DNA from: Cryptomeria japonica
Lineage: Eukaryota > Streptophyta > Pinopsida > Cupressales > Cupressaceae
Length of the DNA: 64,000 nucleotides
Assembly: GCF_030272615.1 (NCBI RefSeq)
Contig: NC_081408.1
Coordinates: forward strand, 623,470,383 to 623,534,382
Direction: 5' to 3'
The notes below the pieces were generated by a model that did no database searches, was not told the DNA's origin, and saw nothing but the letters and a program-made list of their open reading frames with translations. The position numbers and the translations under genes are program-made. Shown piece after piece: positions 24,001-35,927 of this stretch (positions are counted from its first letter, which is position 1; every line of letters begins with the position of its first letter).

Positions 24001-27000
24001 TCCTAAGGGGTCATAGGACACCATATGACCCCTAAGGACACTGCATGGTGTACTAAGGGGTCATGTTGTGTGCTAAGGGGTCATAGGACACCATATGACC
24101 CCTTAGTACTCCATACTACCCCTAATGACACCATATGGTGTCCTAAGGGCTCATATAACACCATATGATCCCTTAGGACACCATATGATGCATAATGACA
24201 CCATATGGTGTCCTAAGGGGTCATATGGTGTCCTAAGGGGTCATAAGACACTATATGACTCCTTAGGAGACCATACGACCCATAACAACACAATATGATG
24301 TCCTAGAGGGTCATAGAACACCATATGACCCCTTAGAACACCATACAACCCATAACGACACCATGTGGTGTCCTAAGGGGTCATAACACACAATATGACC
24401 CCTTAGGACATAATATGACCCCTAACGACGTTATATAGTGTCCTAAGGGGTCTTACAAAACCATATGACCCCATAGAACACCATATGACCCCTTAGAACA
24501 CCATACAACCCTTTACGACACCATATGGTGTCCTAAAGCTTCATATGGTATCCTAATGGGTCATATAAAACCATATGACCCCTTAGAACACAATAAAACC
24601 CATAACGACACAATATGGTGTCCTAAGGGGACATATGGTGTCATGAGACACCATATGACCCCTTAGGACACAATATGACCCCTAACGATATCTAAGGGGT
24701 CATATGGTGTCCTGAGAGGTTATATTATGTCCTAGGAATCTTTAGGACACAATATGACCCCTAACAACACCTAAGGGGTCATATTGTGTCCTAAGGGGTC
24801 ATAAGACATCATATGACCCCTAACAACACAAAATGACGCCTAACGATACCTAAGGGGTCATATGGTGTTATAAAGGGTCATAGAATACCATATGACCCTT
24901 TAGCACACCATACGACCCTTAATGACACCATATGGTGTTCTAAGGGGTCATAGAACACCATATGACCCCTTAGGAAACCATACAATGCATAATGAAACCA
25001 TATGGTGTCCTAAGGGGTCATAGGACACCATATGACCCCTTAGGAGACCATACGACCCATAACAACATAAAAATGGTGTCTTAAGGGGTCATAGAATACC
25101 ATATGACCCCTTAGAACACCATACGACCCATAACGACACCATGTGGTGTCCTAAGGGGTCATAAGACACAATATGACCCCTTAGGATATAATATGACCCC
25201 TAGCAATGTCATATAGTGTTCTAAGGGGTCATAGGGCACCGTATGACCCCTAAGGACATTGTATGGTGTACTAAGGGGTCATATTGTGTGCTAAGGGGTC
25301 ATAGAACACCATATGACCCCTTAGCACTCCATACGACCCCTAACGACACCATATGGTGTCGTAAGGGATCATATTATGTCCTAAGGGGTCATATAACACC
25401 ATATGACCCCTTAGGACACCATACGATGCATAATGACACCATATGGTGTCCTAAGGGGTCATAGGACACTATATGACTCCTTAGGAGACCATACGACCCA
25501 TAACAACATAATATGATGTCTTAGACCCCTTAGAACACCATATGACCCATAATGACACCATGTGGTGTCCTAAGGGGTCATAAGACACAATATGACCCCT
25601 TAGGACATAATGTGACCCCTAATGACATTATATAGTGTCCTAAGGGGTCATACAAAACCATATGACCCCATAGAACACCATATGACCCTTTACGACACCA
25701 TATGGTGTCCTAAAGCGTCATATGGTATATTAAGGGGTCATATAAAACCATATGACCCCTTAGAACACCATATGACCCCTTAGAACACAAGAAGACCCAT
25801 AACGACACGATATGGTGTCCTACGGGGTCATATGGTGTCATGAGACACCATATGACCCCTTATGACACAATATGACCCCTAACGATATCTAAGGGGTCAT
25901 ATGGTGTCCTGAGAGGTTATATTATGTCCTAGGAATCTTTAGGACACAATGTGACCCCTTAGCACACCATACAATCCCAAATGACACCAAATGGAGTCCT
26001 AAGGGGTCATAGGACACTGTATGACCTGTTAGGACACAATATGACCCCTAACAACACTTAAGGGGTCATATTGTGTCCTAAGGGGTCATAGGATATCATA
26101 TGACCCCTAACGACACAAAATGATGCCTAACGATACCTAAGGGGTCATATGGTGTTATAAAGGGTCATAGGACACCATATGACCCCTTAGCACACCATAC
26201 GACCCTTAATGACACCATATGGTGTCCTAAGTGGTCATAGAACACCATATGACCCCTTAGGAAACCATATGACGCATAATAAAACCATATGGTGTCCTAA
26301 GGGGTCATAAGACACCATATGACCCCTTAGGAGACCATACGGCCCATAACAACAAAAAATGGTATCCTAAGGGGTCATATAATACCATATGACCCCTTAG
26401 AACACCATACGACCCATAACGACACCATGTGGTGTCCTAAGGGCTCATAAGACACAATATGACCCCTTAGGACACAATATGACCCCTAACGACGTCATAT
26501 AGTGTCCTAAGGGGTCATAGGACACCGTATGACCCCTTAGGATACAATACAACCCCTTAGGACATAAAATAAACCCTAATGACACCTAAGGGGTCATAGG
26601 ACACCATATGACACATAACAACACCAAATGGTATCCTAAGGGGTCATATTGTGTCCTAAGGTGTCATAGGACACCATACGATCCATAGCACCATATAGTC
26701 TCCAAGAATATGGTGTCCTAATGGGTCATACGACACCATATGACTCATTAGGACACAATAAGACCCCTGATGACATCTAATGGGTCATATAGTGTCCTAA
26801 GGGTTCATAGGACACCATATGACCCCTTAGGACACCATACGACTACTTGCGACACCATATGGTGTCCCAAGGTATCGTATGGTATCCTAAGGGGTCATAT
26901 AATGTCCTAAGGGGTCAAATGGTGTCCTAAGGGGTTATAGAACACCATATGACCCCTTAGGACACCATAAGACCCATAATGACACCATATGATGTCCTAA

Positions 27001-27416
27001 GGGGTCATATGGTTTCCTAAAGGGTCATGGGACACCATATGACCTCTTAGGACATAGTATGAGCCCTAACAAAGCCTAATGGATCATATGGTGTCTAAGG
27101 GGTCATACAATGTCTTGTGATCCCTTAGGACACAATATGACCCCTTAGCACACCATACAACCCCCAACGACACCATATGACCTGTTCGGACATAATATGA
27201 CTCCTAACAATACCTAAGGGGTCATGTGGTGTCCTAAGGGGTCATAGGATACCATATGACCCCTTAACACACCATACAACCCCTAATGACACCATATGGT
27301 GTCCTAAAGTCTCATAGAACACCATATGACCCCTTAGGACACCATAAGACTTATAACAACATCATATGGTGTCCTAACGGTTCATGAGACACCATATGAC
27401 CCTTTAGGACATCATA
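21090..27416. repeat. Satellite array 1: palindrome-rich 6.3-kb tandem array
   Basis: The array is made of TCCTAAGGGGTCATA and its complement TATGACCCCTTAGGA, alternating with GACACCATATGGTGTC, a perfect 16-bp palindrome. Units switch orientation every 20-60 bp, so the array can form many hairpins. A higher-order pattern is visible: a block containing ATGATGTCCTAGGAACC recurs near 21715, 22575, 22905 and 23845, and a variant (ATTATGTCCTAGGAATC) recurs near 24730 and 25920. Reading frames inside are spurious. Confidence 0.9.
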
Positions 27417-28075
27417 TTCTCTCTCACATTATTTCTTTTCCTCAATTACCCTCGATCACCTCTCTCCTCCTATGGGTTTATAGATACTTCCCTCTCCCCC
27501 TCTACCCACCCCTTAATTACTCTCTATGTCTCTCTTCATCTCTGTCCCCATCTCTCTTCTCTCTTTGTTGATACTTTCCCCTCTCCCCCTCTCCTCCTAC
27601 CCCCTAATAATATCAAACTCTCCCTCTCATTCTCTCTTCACCCCAATCACCCCCTCCCTCTCTCTCTTCGCCTTCCACCTAATTACCTATAGCTCTCTCT
27701 CTCACACTCTCTCTTCCCCCCAATTAATCTCTCCTTCTCACCTCTCTCCCCCTCTCATTTTTTTGATACTTCCCTACGCCTCTCCTTGTCCCCTCTAAAT
27801 TTTGTTGCTAGAGATGAGAAGGAAATGCAGAGAGACTAGTCTAGATCTTAGGGAAGAGAGAGTGACATAGAGGAGGAAATTATGAAGAGGTAGAAATATA
27901 AGCACCTTGTAGAGATTGAGAGATTTAATGAGGTATTCATTGATAGTTAGAGATATAGGTCTAGAGAGAGATGTATAAATATGGACAAAAGAGAGGGATG
28001 AAGAAACAAATAGGTGGAGTGATAGGTTTAGGAGAGAGAGGTGGAGAGAGGAACAAACATAGATAACATGGTTAA
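27417..28075. repeat. CT-rich then GA-rich low-complexity tracts
   Basis: 27417-27795 is CT-rich; 27820-28075 is GA-rich, that is, the same kind of sequence inverted. With the CT tract at 20050-21075 it forms an outer inverted layer around array 1. Confidence 0.8.
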
Positions 28076-28274
28076 TCAAAATTTATTGAACTCAATAAAA
28101 TTCATAAATTTTCTATTATTAATTAATTACTTATTTAGTTTATTTTGAGATGATTGTTACAAGAATTCATGCAATAGGGAAATCATATGAAAAAGTCATG
28201 AGTTTTTTATGTTTTAAAAATGAAGGATGAATTTAAATGAATTATAATTATTTTTTAAAACAAATAATTGAAAA

Positions 28275-28545
28275 TATACCTATTCCATATCATAGAGCTC
28301 TTAATTACCTTTCCAACGCCTACAAAAAATTAAAATTTTGATATAAAACGCAAAAGTTATGCCCAATTTACTAAAATATTTTTTTTTATTTTCTCAAAAA
28401 TTAGATATCCGATTTAAAAACATAAAATTTTCTCTCCATATTTGGTTTGGGTTTGCTTTGGGATTTGGCTTGGAAGTGACAAGCCTGGAAAGTCAACTGA
28501 AAAAATGTGTTTTTCAGTATTCCTTGATTTTCCAGACTTTACACT
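28275..28545 (-). repeat. Right arm of the inverted repeat bracketing array 1
   Basis: Reverse complement of 19550-19850; best match at 28285-28384. The two arms enclose about 8.4 kb of CT-rich, satellite and GA-rich DNA. Confidence 0.75.
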
Positions 28546-29243
28546 AGTGGCTGACGACTTTTTTTATAGCCAAAATTGATAAAATGAAAAAGGTTTTTTA
28601 AGGACGTTCTCAACTTTCAAACAATATAAGGCTTGTCTTTTTTTGACTTTAATAAATAATAATTATTTATTTTCTAATTGAATTTTGACAAAAGTCCTGA
28701 TTGATAGACTGATTGAAAAATACTCATAACTTTCAAACCGCATAACATTTTTTGAATCTAAGACATGCGTCACATCCTATGCTTCGTCTACTATAGGGAA
28801 AAATTAAAAAAAATTGAATTTCATAAGGTTTTGACCAAGTTAAGGTGGTCAGACGTAGGAGTTTTTGAATTTCTGAAAAGCTATAATTAAAAATTCATAA
28901 ATAATTATTTACTTTATAAAAAATTATAAAAAAATATGTGTCACATCTAGACATGAGTCTAATACTTATATTATAAATCCTATAAAAAAATATTATGATT
29001 TGATTGTGATTAGGGTGGTCAGACATACACCTACTTTTTATCTTTTTCCTAAAATGTTTGTACCACTGCATTGAAATTTGAAATTTTCATCAAATAGGAT
29101 TTTTTTTTTCAAAAAAAAACTAGTAGCTTAGAAACTAAATTCAATTTTCTATAGATTCTCTTCTTACATATTTTAAAAATAATGTTCATAACTTATTCAA
29201 TTTTTCATGTCAAGTTGCATAACTCTGATTTTTTGAAATTTCA
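28546..29243. other. AT-rich DNA before the next transposase exon
   Basis: No conserved frame. The phrase GGTGGTCAGACRTA occurs twice (near 28846 and 29015), marking a short direct repeat. Confidence 0.5.
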
Positions 29244-30778
29244 TTGCCACTTAAGGGCCTGTTTTGGCACACCATGATCCTGCACATACCCTTATTTGAA
29301 AGAGCACAATTATTTACTAAGCTATTTAGGAAAAGGGAAATGAAACCTGTTTTGGAGTTGTTGGGTGTTGGTAATAAGAAAAGTTCTCCTGATACATTAG
29401 TAAAAGAAACTATAATTGAAAATTTACAAGAAGCATTGAATTGTATTGAGAACACAAGTCGAGGTGCTGATTTAAGTGTTGCACGTAGAGCATTGATGAC
29501 TATGATTACTAGTAAGGAATTGACTCGTAGAAAAAAAGTTATTGCAATTTCTCAATTAATGCATGTATCTAGAAGAACTGTTCAAAGGTACATTAGGAAG
29601 AGAAATATGTTGGATGAAAAAATAAAAAAGAATTGGGTAAATATCTATAAGGTTCCTAGAAAAGACAAAATTTCTGAAGATGTAAAAAGACAGGTCATTG
29701 ATTATTGGACCAACCAATCTCGTGTTTCTTCCAATGGAAGGGATACTATACAAATGATAGATGAAGATGTTAAAAAGATTACACATCCAAAATATTTCTT
29801 AGATACAACACAAAGTGAATTGTTTGAAGCATTCAAGCAAGAATTTCAGATGTAAAGATTTTCCAAAGGATGTTTGAGAGATTTCACCCTTGCTTTGTAT
29901 GCATAAATAAGGTATGTGAAACTTCTTGTTGTCGAAATCATGTTGAATTTCATCTACACTTGCAATCATATAAGAAGTTCATGGCAACAATTAATCCAAA
30001 TCTAATCTTTCCTACAAGTACACCACAGTTTGTGAAGACTATTTGATGTGATAAATTAGAAGATTCAGATGAGTTCAAAATACAATGTATAAAATGTGAA
30101 TGCAATGATTGTGGATTTTTGAGTAATTTTGTGTTGCAAACTGAGAATATTGATGTTCATGCACTAGTTATATGGAAGATATTTGAATATGAGACATACC
30201 AAAGTAAGTCAGGAACTGAATCCAAAAAAATTATGTTGAAAGAGAGTGAATTGCCCTACTTTCAGTTTATAGATAGATTTCGTAATATGATATATCCACA
30301 TATCCAGCATTGTCATGGTGCAAGATGGCAAGCTAAATAGTTTCATGATTCAAAGAATTGTTTTCCACCAGGTTGTATTCTTTCAATTGTAGATTTCTCC
30401 GAGAACTATACATTTTAGTCCTCACACATAAATTCAAAGTCAATATTATCATTCTAATCAAGTTGCAATATTTGTACAAGATTGCTATAAACATGCACAA
30501 TTTCATGTGGATGGTATAAAGAGTATTGAAAATGAACGCATTATCATCAAGGAGGTCCATTTCTATATCAGTGATGATACGTGTCATGATAGGAGCTATG
30601 TAGCACATTGTTTTGGAATGTTTTTTGAAGATATTAAAGATCATGGGATAGAATGTACACAACATTGGATTTAGTCAGATGGATGTGTCGGTAAGTACAT
30701 TATATTTGAAATTGATTATTTAAGTTTGTTTTTTTTAATTATATATATGATTTGATTGTATATAACAAGTCAAAAGCT

Positions 30779-30782
<4 letters not shown>

Positions 30783-30839
<57 letters not shown>

Positions 30840-30841
30840 TG
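30783..30841. repeat. (TA)n microsatellite in a transposase intron
   Basis: An almost pure TA run inside the intron 30691-30854 of the transposase-like pseudogene. Confidence 0.95.
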
Positions 30842-31146
30842 TTATTCATGTCAGGGCAATTTAAATCTACAAAAGCTTTTAACTGGTTATCCCTACAACA
30901 TGCTCAACGTAGCATAAATTTTTTGTGGAACTTCTTTGAGAGTGGACATGGAAAAGGAGAGCATGATGGAGTAGGAGCATGTGTGAAGCATGCACTTCAC
31001 CAACTTGAAATTGCAGGTAAATTATCTTCATAGATTTCATTTTGTTGGTCGTGATACAACTTACAACAAGCATTATTTTTGGGAAGTTAAAGGTATATAT
31101 ATATTTTGTTAAACATTCTTGGTGTTCTTGAATTATTTTAAAAATT

Positions 31147-31184
31147 TGTGTGTATATGTGTGTGTCTGTGTGTGTGTGTGTGTG
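31147..31184. repeat. (GT)n microsatellite
   Basis: A TG/GT run within a later intron of the same pseudogene. Confidence 0.9.
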
Positions 31185-32370
31185 AAATGAACTAAAATTG
31201 ACTAAAATTAAAAATTGACTAAATAATTTTTGTATTATCAAATATTGATCAATCAAATCCTTATAATTGTCAATCAATTAATGGTATTAGAAGTTTTCAT
31301 CAAGTCATGACTATGGGATTTAGCAAGCCTCATGTTATTTTTGCAAGAGGAAAATCATGCTTTTGTGTTGATTGCATTGCGAACAACAGAGATACTCATT
31401 GTCAAAATATTGCTAATGGATATGTTTTGCAATGGGATATGAAAGAATTTTACACAATGCCTCCTTACAAAGATAGTGACATTATTGATATTTGTGATCC
31501 TCTATATTCAACTGATTATGAACGTGTTTCTGATTTAGTTGTTACAGGTGCGTGCATGCATATTTTGTAAATTACATATATGCACATGTACAAATTTTAA
31601 AACTCTTCATTAATTTAATATTGTTCAAAATTAATTTAAAAATGTGTAATGAACTAATATTGCTTGTTATATATATATGCATGCACGGTCTATTTTCACA
31701 GGTGATATTTTTGCAGTGATTGTTGATCCTGACAATATTGAAAGTGTAGATTATTATCTACTGAGATGCACACAGCCAAAATGCGAGTTATTGGAATCAG
31801 TCAGTGATGATGATGGGAAACAATATCCCACTGGTTTTGTTGTTGTTGAAGGCACCTATTATCAACAAATAAAGATAGATACAAATGGTGTAACATTCAT
31901 TGATTATATGCCTGGCCAAAAAATTCTACACTACATTCACTTAGTAATAGCAACAAGATTGCAGTTGGAGACATTGCCAAAAAGGGGATGTGGCAACCAA
32001 AAGTGGAGGTTTCCTATTGAAGATCATGAAATCTTTTTAGAAATTATAAAAGATAGGGAGGATCTAGATTATATGTACCACGAGCTTTAAGTTCACTTGT
32101 CATGTTTGAACAAGTAAATTATATTAGATAGGTCTTATTTTGATAAACTTATATATATATATTTAGATATTTCTAGACATGTGTAGAAATTTGGATAACT
32201 TGTGTAAATTTAGTTTTGTTGATGCATTTATTTTACGTTTTATACGTTGATTTTACATGTTTTATTCATCTATGTATTCATTTAATTTTGATTTACACAT
32301 GTATAGTTTTATTTAATTGTGTTGTATATATATTTACGCATGTATATATAGTTTCACTAAAATGAGCAAC

Positions 32371-33125
32371 TAATTATGTTGTCTTAAGGTGTTTTAAGTG
32401 GTCTTAAGGGCATTTAAGGGGATATTTGCATTATTGATTCTTTTATATTTTTACACATGCATGGATTCGTTTTATTCATCTATGTACATTCATTTCATTT
32501 ATATTTACACATATATTGTTTCATTTTAATTATGTTGTTTGTATTCATCTAATTATGTTATCCTAAGGTGTTTTAAGTGGTCTTAAGGGGATTTAAGGGG
32601 ATATTTGCGTCATTGATTCTTTTATATTTTTACACATGCATGGATTCATTTTATTCATCTATGTACATTCATTTCATTTATATTTACACATATATTATTT
32701 CATTTAATAATGTTGTTTATATTCATCTAATTATGTTGTCCTAAGGTGTTTTAAGTGGTCTTAAGGGGATTTAAGGGGATATTTGCATCATTGATTCTTT
32801 TATATTTTTACACATGCATGGATTCGTTTTATTCATCTATGTACATTCATTTCATTTATATTTACACATATATTATTTCATTTAATTATGTTGTTTGGAT
32901 TCATCTTAAGTGGTCTTAAGGGGATTTAAGGGGATATTTGCGTCATTGATTCTTTTATATTTTTACACATGCATGGATTCGTTTTAATCATCTATGTACA
33001 TTCATTTCATTTATATTTACACATATATTGTTTCATTTAATTATGTTGTTTGGATTCATCTAATTATGTTTTCCTAAGGTGTTTTAAGTGGTCTTAAGGG
33101 GATTTAAGGGGATATTTGCATCATG
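32371..33125 (+). repeat. Five tandem 178-bp units
   Basis: Units begin near 32371, 32549, 32727, 32902 (shortened) and 33061. Each holds TTTTAAGTGGTCTTAAGGGG followed by ATTTAAGGGGATATTTGC and an AT-rich part with CATGCATGGATTCG. The core TTAAGTGGTCYTAAGGGG is shared with the array at 35928-37925. The array lies just downstream of the transposase-like pseudogene. Confidence 0.9.
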
Positions 33126-33663
33126 GATATAAGTTCATTAAACATGTACATAAACACTTAACTAAAATGAACAGCTAAATTAAATTTTAATGACTAAATT
33201 TGTTTAACACTAAACACCTAAAATAGACATAAACACTTAACTTTCACATACACATGTACAATTAACTAGAACACTTAACTAAATTCAAATGACTTAGAGA
33301 TTCTATCATTTAAACACTTAACTTTCAAAAACGTAATCTATCTATATATAAATGTGCAAAGTAGTATGAAATGTAGATCTATGTAACACATACACATATA
33401 TGTCTATGAAGTGTAGATCTATCTAACACATACACACACATACAGGTTTGAAGAGTCTCTAACATCACCACCATGTGCATGCAGGATTCTAGGACATCTA
33501 TGTGATGAGGAGCTCAACCTGCGTGATAGTAGTGCATCCTGCAATGTTGAAATTTTGTTAGATATACATGTGTACACATATATTTATAACTTGCAAACTA
33601 ACCCTTTAAAAATAGAACTTAATTATTTAAGATTCAATTAATTTAAAGTTATAATGTATGTAC

Positions 33664-35712
33664 CTGTGTCTCATGATGAATAGGGTTGGTGGCAATGTGC
33701 AAATCCTCAAACATCGCCCCCTGCATCTGCAATATAAATTACACATGAACTTGAACATGTACATTATTTAAAAATTCATTATTATTTAAATCTAATCTAC
33801 TTGAACATGTACACGTAAACGTGGTTGTAGATAAACATACCTCAGGGTCTCTAACACCTCCATCGCGTGCATGCTGGACTCTAGAACATTTGCAGGATGA
33901 ATGGCTCATCCTGCATAATGCTCACTCATCCTAGATAATGCACACATTTTGTTCGATATATATATAATTTAAATAGCTTGAAATTATTTAATAAACACCT
34001 AGATATCCATTTAAATAGAACTTAAAAACAAAAAAATAATAATTTAAACTTTATATATACTCATGTCTCCTGATGAACAACTGGGTCAGTGGCAGCATCC
34101 AAATCTCCATACATCGACCCTAACATGATACCCTATATAGTTCAAAAAATACAATCCAATATATATAATTAATTTAATCTATGCAGTTCATGTGTGCAAT
34201 CAAGTAGCTATATAAAATATTAAAATTAAAAGTAGTAAATTATATATTATATAATTCATACCTCTCCTATAGCATGTAAGGCTCGTTCGATCCTATTGAT
34301 GTTAGAATCATGCAAGGAGCCCACTACAACATGATCCCCCTCACTATCTGGGTCCATAAGCATGGTAGTGAACATCTGCAAAAATCCAATACCAGGTACT
34401 GTGGCTCGATCAACTGATGTATAAACAGGAGGAGGAGGTGTATCCTGACCAACTGTTGTATGCTGGGATGAGGTAGTAGGATGTACAATAGTAGTAGGCT
34501 GAGAATCTGTATGCTCACAACCACAGCTAGATGCACCCAATCTACCAAGTGCACACCTAACAAATGATGGGGCATCCTGTAGTGGGATCCCATGCTCCAT
34601 AGCAATGACCTGATATGCATCCAAGAGATCACTAGATAAGCATGCACTCATCTTTCATAAAGGATCTATGTCATGCATGCGTGCAAAATCCATCAGCGAT
34701 GGTATATCTACTCAAGCATATCGAACATCACTTGCTGATGCATCATGAATGCTAGTATGAGAGTGCAACAAATATCTACCCACCCAATCTGATGTCATCT
34801 CATCCACCTATGTGGCTATAGTAGCAATACTGGAAAATATGGACTGTCGAGTGTCATCTAGTACACTATCTGCAGCATGTGCTAGGTCCGCACTCTTGGG
34901 AAGAACCACAAGGTTTGGACCAATCAATGCCCATTTATTAATGGGTGTGGGTGCACCTGGTCGTCTAAACTTATCTAAAAATCTACCCTTCCCTTGTCCA
35001 TCATGTTTCAGAAAATTGGTGTAATCAACATCATCCAAAAAATGAAACTCTGCAAACAATTTTTTGCAGAAATAAAGGGGCAACTCATCCTTTTGTGGCC
35101 ACCTATGATGAGTGGCTAACCATCTAGGATAGATAAATGGTGCTACTAGTGCATCCATGCACCTGGTAGGCATATAGCCTTTCACCCTACCAAAGGCCTG
35201 ATAATGAGGAAACACGGTTTTCACATCAACTGTGGAAACCCTATCATTCACCGTGTGGAACCTATCATTCATGCAAGGGCCACCTTTTTTCTATTATGAG
35301 AATGATGCTTTTGCACTGAAGGATATTTGGAAGACAATATCCAAATATTTCTATGGTGTGGAACCAGAGTTAGTGGACTTGAAGTACTTTTCAACTTCCA
35401 GAAGACTAGAGAATGGTGCTTTCAAAATCTCCCTTCTATTGGGAGATTGCGTATATAGCCTCTTGGTCTTCTAAGACGTTGAAAAGTGTACTTTGAGTCC
35501 ACCAACTTTGGTTCCACACCATATAAATTTTCAGATAATGTCTTCCAAATATCCTTTGGTACAAAAGCATCATTCTCATAAAAGAAAAAAGTTGGCTCTT
35601 GCATGAACACATTGATTTCCTCCAAGTGTGGCTCAATAAGATTCCTCGGAACTCCAAAACCAGTTAGTCTGTCCAGACATAAATTAGAGACCACATCACA
35701 CACTCCAGACAT
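33664..35712 (-). pseudogene. Companion transposon gene, minus strand, unidentified
   Basis: The gene converges on the transposase-like pseudogene. Blocks in order: 35712 to about 35440 (MSGVCDVVSNLCLDRLTGFG ... FFFYENDAFVPKDIWKT), then 35272-34262 in a single frame (VFPHYQAFGRVKGYMP ... LDKFRRPGAPTPINKWAL ... MSACLSSDLLDAYQVIAMEHG) broken by three stops at about 34806, 34717 and 34659. A GT donor follows GGAGAG at 34262, and candidate exons lie at 34132-34061 and 33726-33664. The last two are related to each other (GDLDAATDPVVHQET and EDLHIATNPIHHET), so the exon was duplicated. I know no family for this protein. A start exon near 38632-38705 is possible. Confidence 0.5.
35268..35607. repeat. 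Inverted duplication of a coding exon
   Basis: 35268-35440 on the plus strand and 35445-35607 on the minus strand encode related peptides (YYENDAFALKDIWKT and FYENDAFVPKDIWKT, then YGVEPELVD and YGVEPKLVD). The two copies lie head to head with almost no spacer; the centre contains CTCCC...GGGAG near 35435. The plus-strand copy interrupts the minus-strand gene. Confidence 0.8.
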
Positions 35713-35927
35713 TGTTTGTTTTTATTGGATACTCTCTATGTATTTATCACCCTTAAACACTTTCCTCTGCTTTTCTCCAATTGCTCTCTTCTGGGTAGTT
35801 GATGAGTTTGTTTCCATGTCATTCAAGATAATGCCTGCTTGCTTTCTTGTACAAAATTAACTTGCATATGACTCTTCATCTTGTATCTTCTCCTTCTGCA
35901 TAGATATAAATTATAATTCATATGTGT

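Larger units (their letters stand above)
19231..32090 (+). pseudogene. Transposase-like gene, broken, with a 9-kb insertion
   Basis: Exon-like blocks: 19231-19368, 19395 to about 19560, 29244-30690, 30855-31016, about 31260-31548, and 31699-32090 (ends MYHEL, TAA). The junction 30690/30855 is in phase and rebuilds SDGC-V-GQFKS. Visible motifs are a helix-turn-helix-like ISQLMHVSRRTVQRYIRK, a Cys cluster CIKCECNDCG, then VDFSENY, SDGC, WNFFESGHGKGEHDGVGA and CFCVDC. The acidic VDFSENY and SDGC blocks suggest an RNase H-type DDE transposase, but I cannot name the superfamily. Lesions: TAA in exon 1, a stop near 30047, TAGs near 30338, 30416 and 30671, and a frameshift near 30430. The last exon (DIFAVIVDPDNIESVDYYLL...) is open. 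The satellite array with its arms lies in what would be an intron. Confidence 0.65.

Noticed and set aside
21592-25464. Repeat peptides such as YDPLGHHT in satellite frames
   Set aside because: They are translations of the satellite unit on either strand, with no start context or conservation.
21090-27416. CRISPR-like array
   Set aside because: Repeats are contiguous, switch orientation and have no unique equal-length spacers; the context is a plant nuclear genome.
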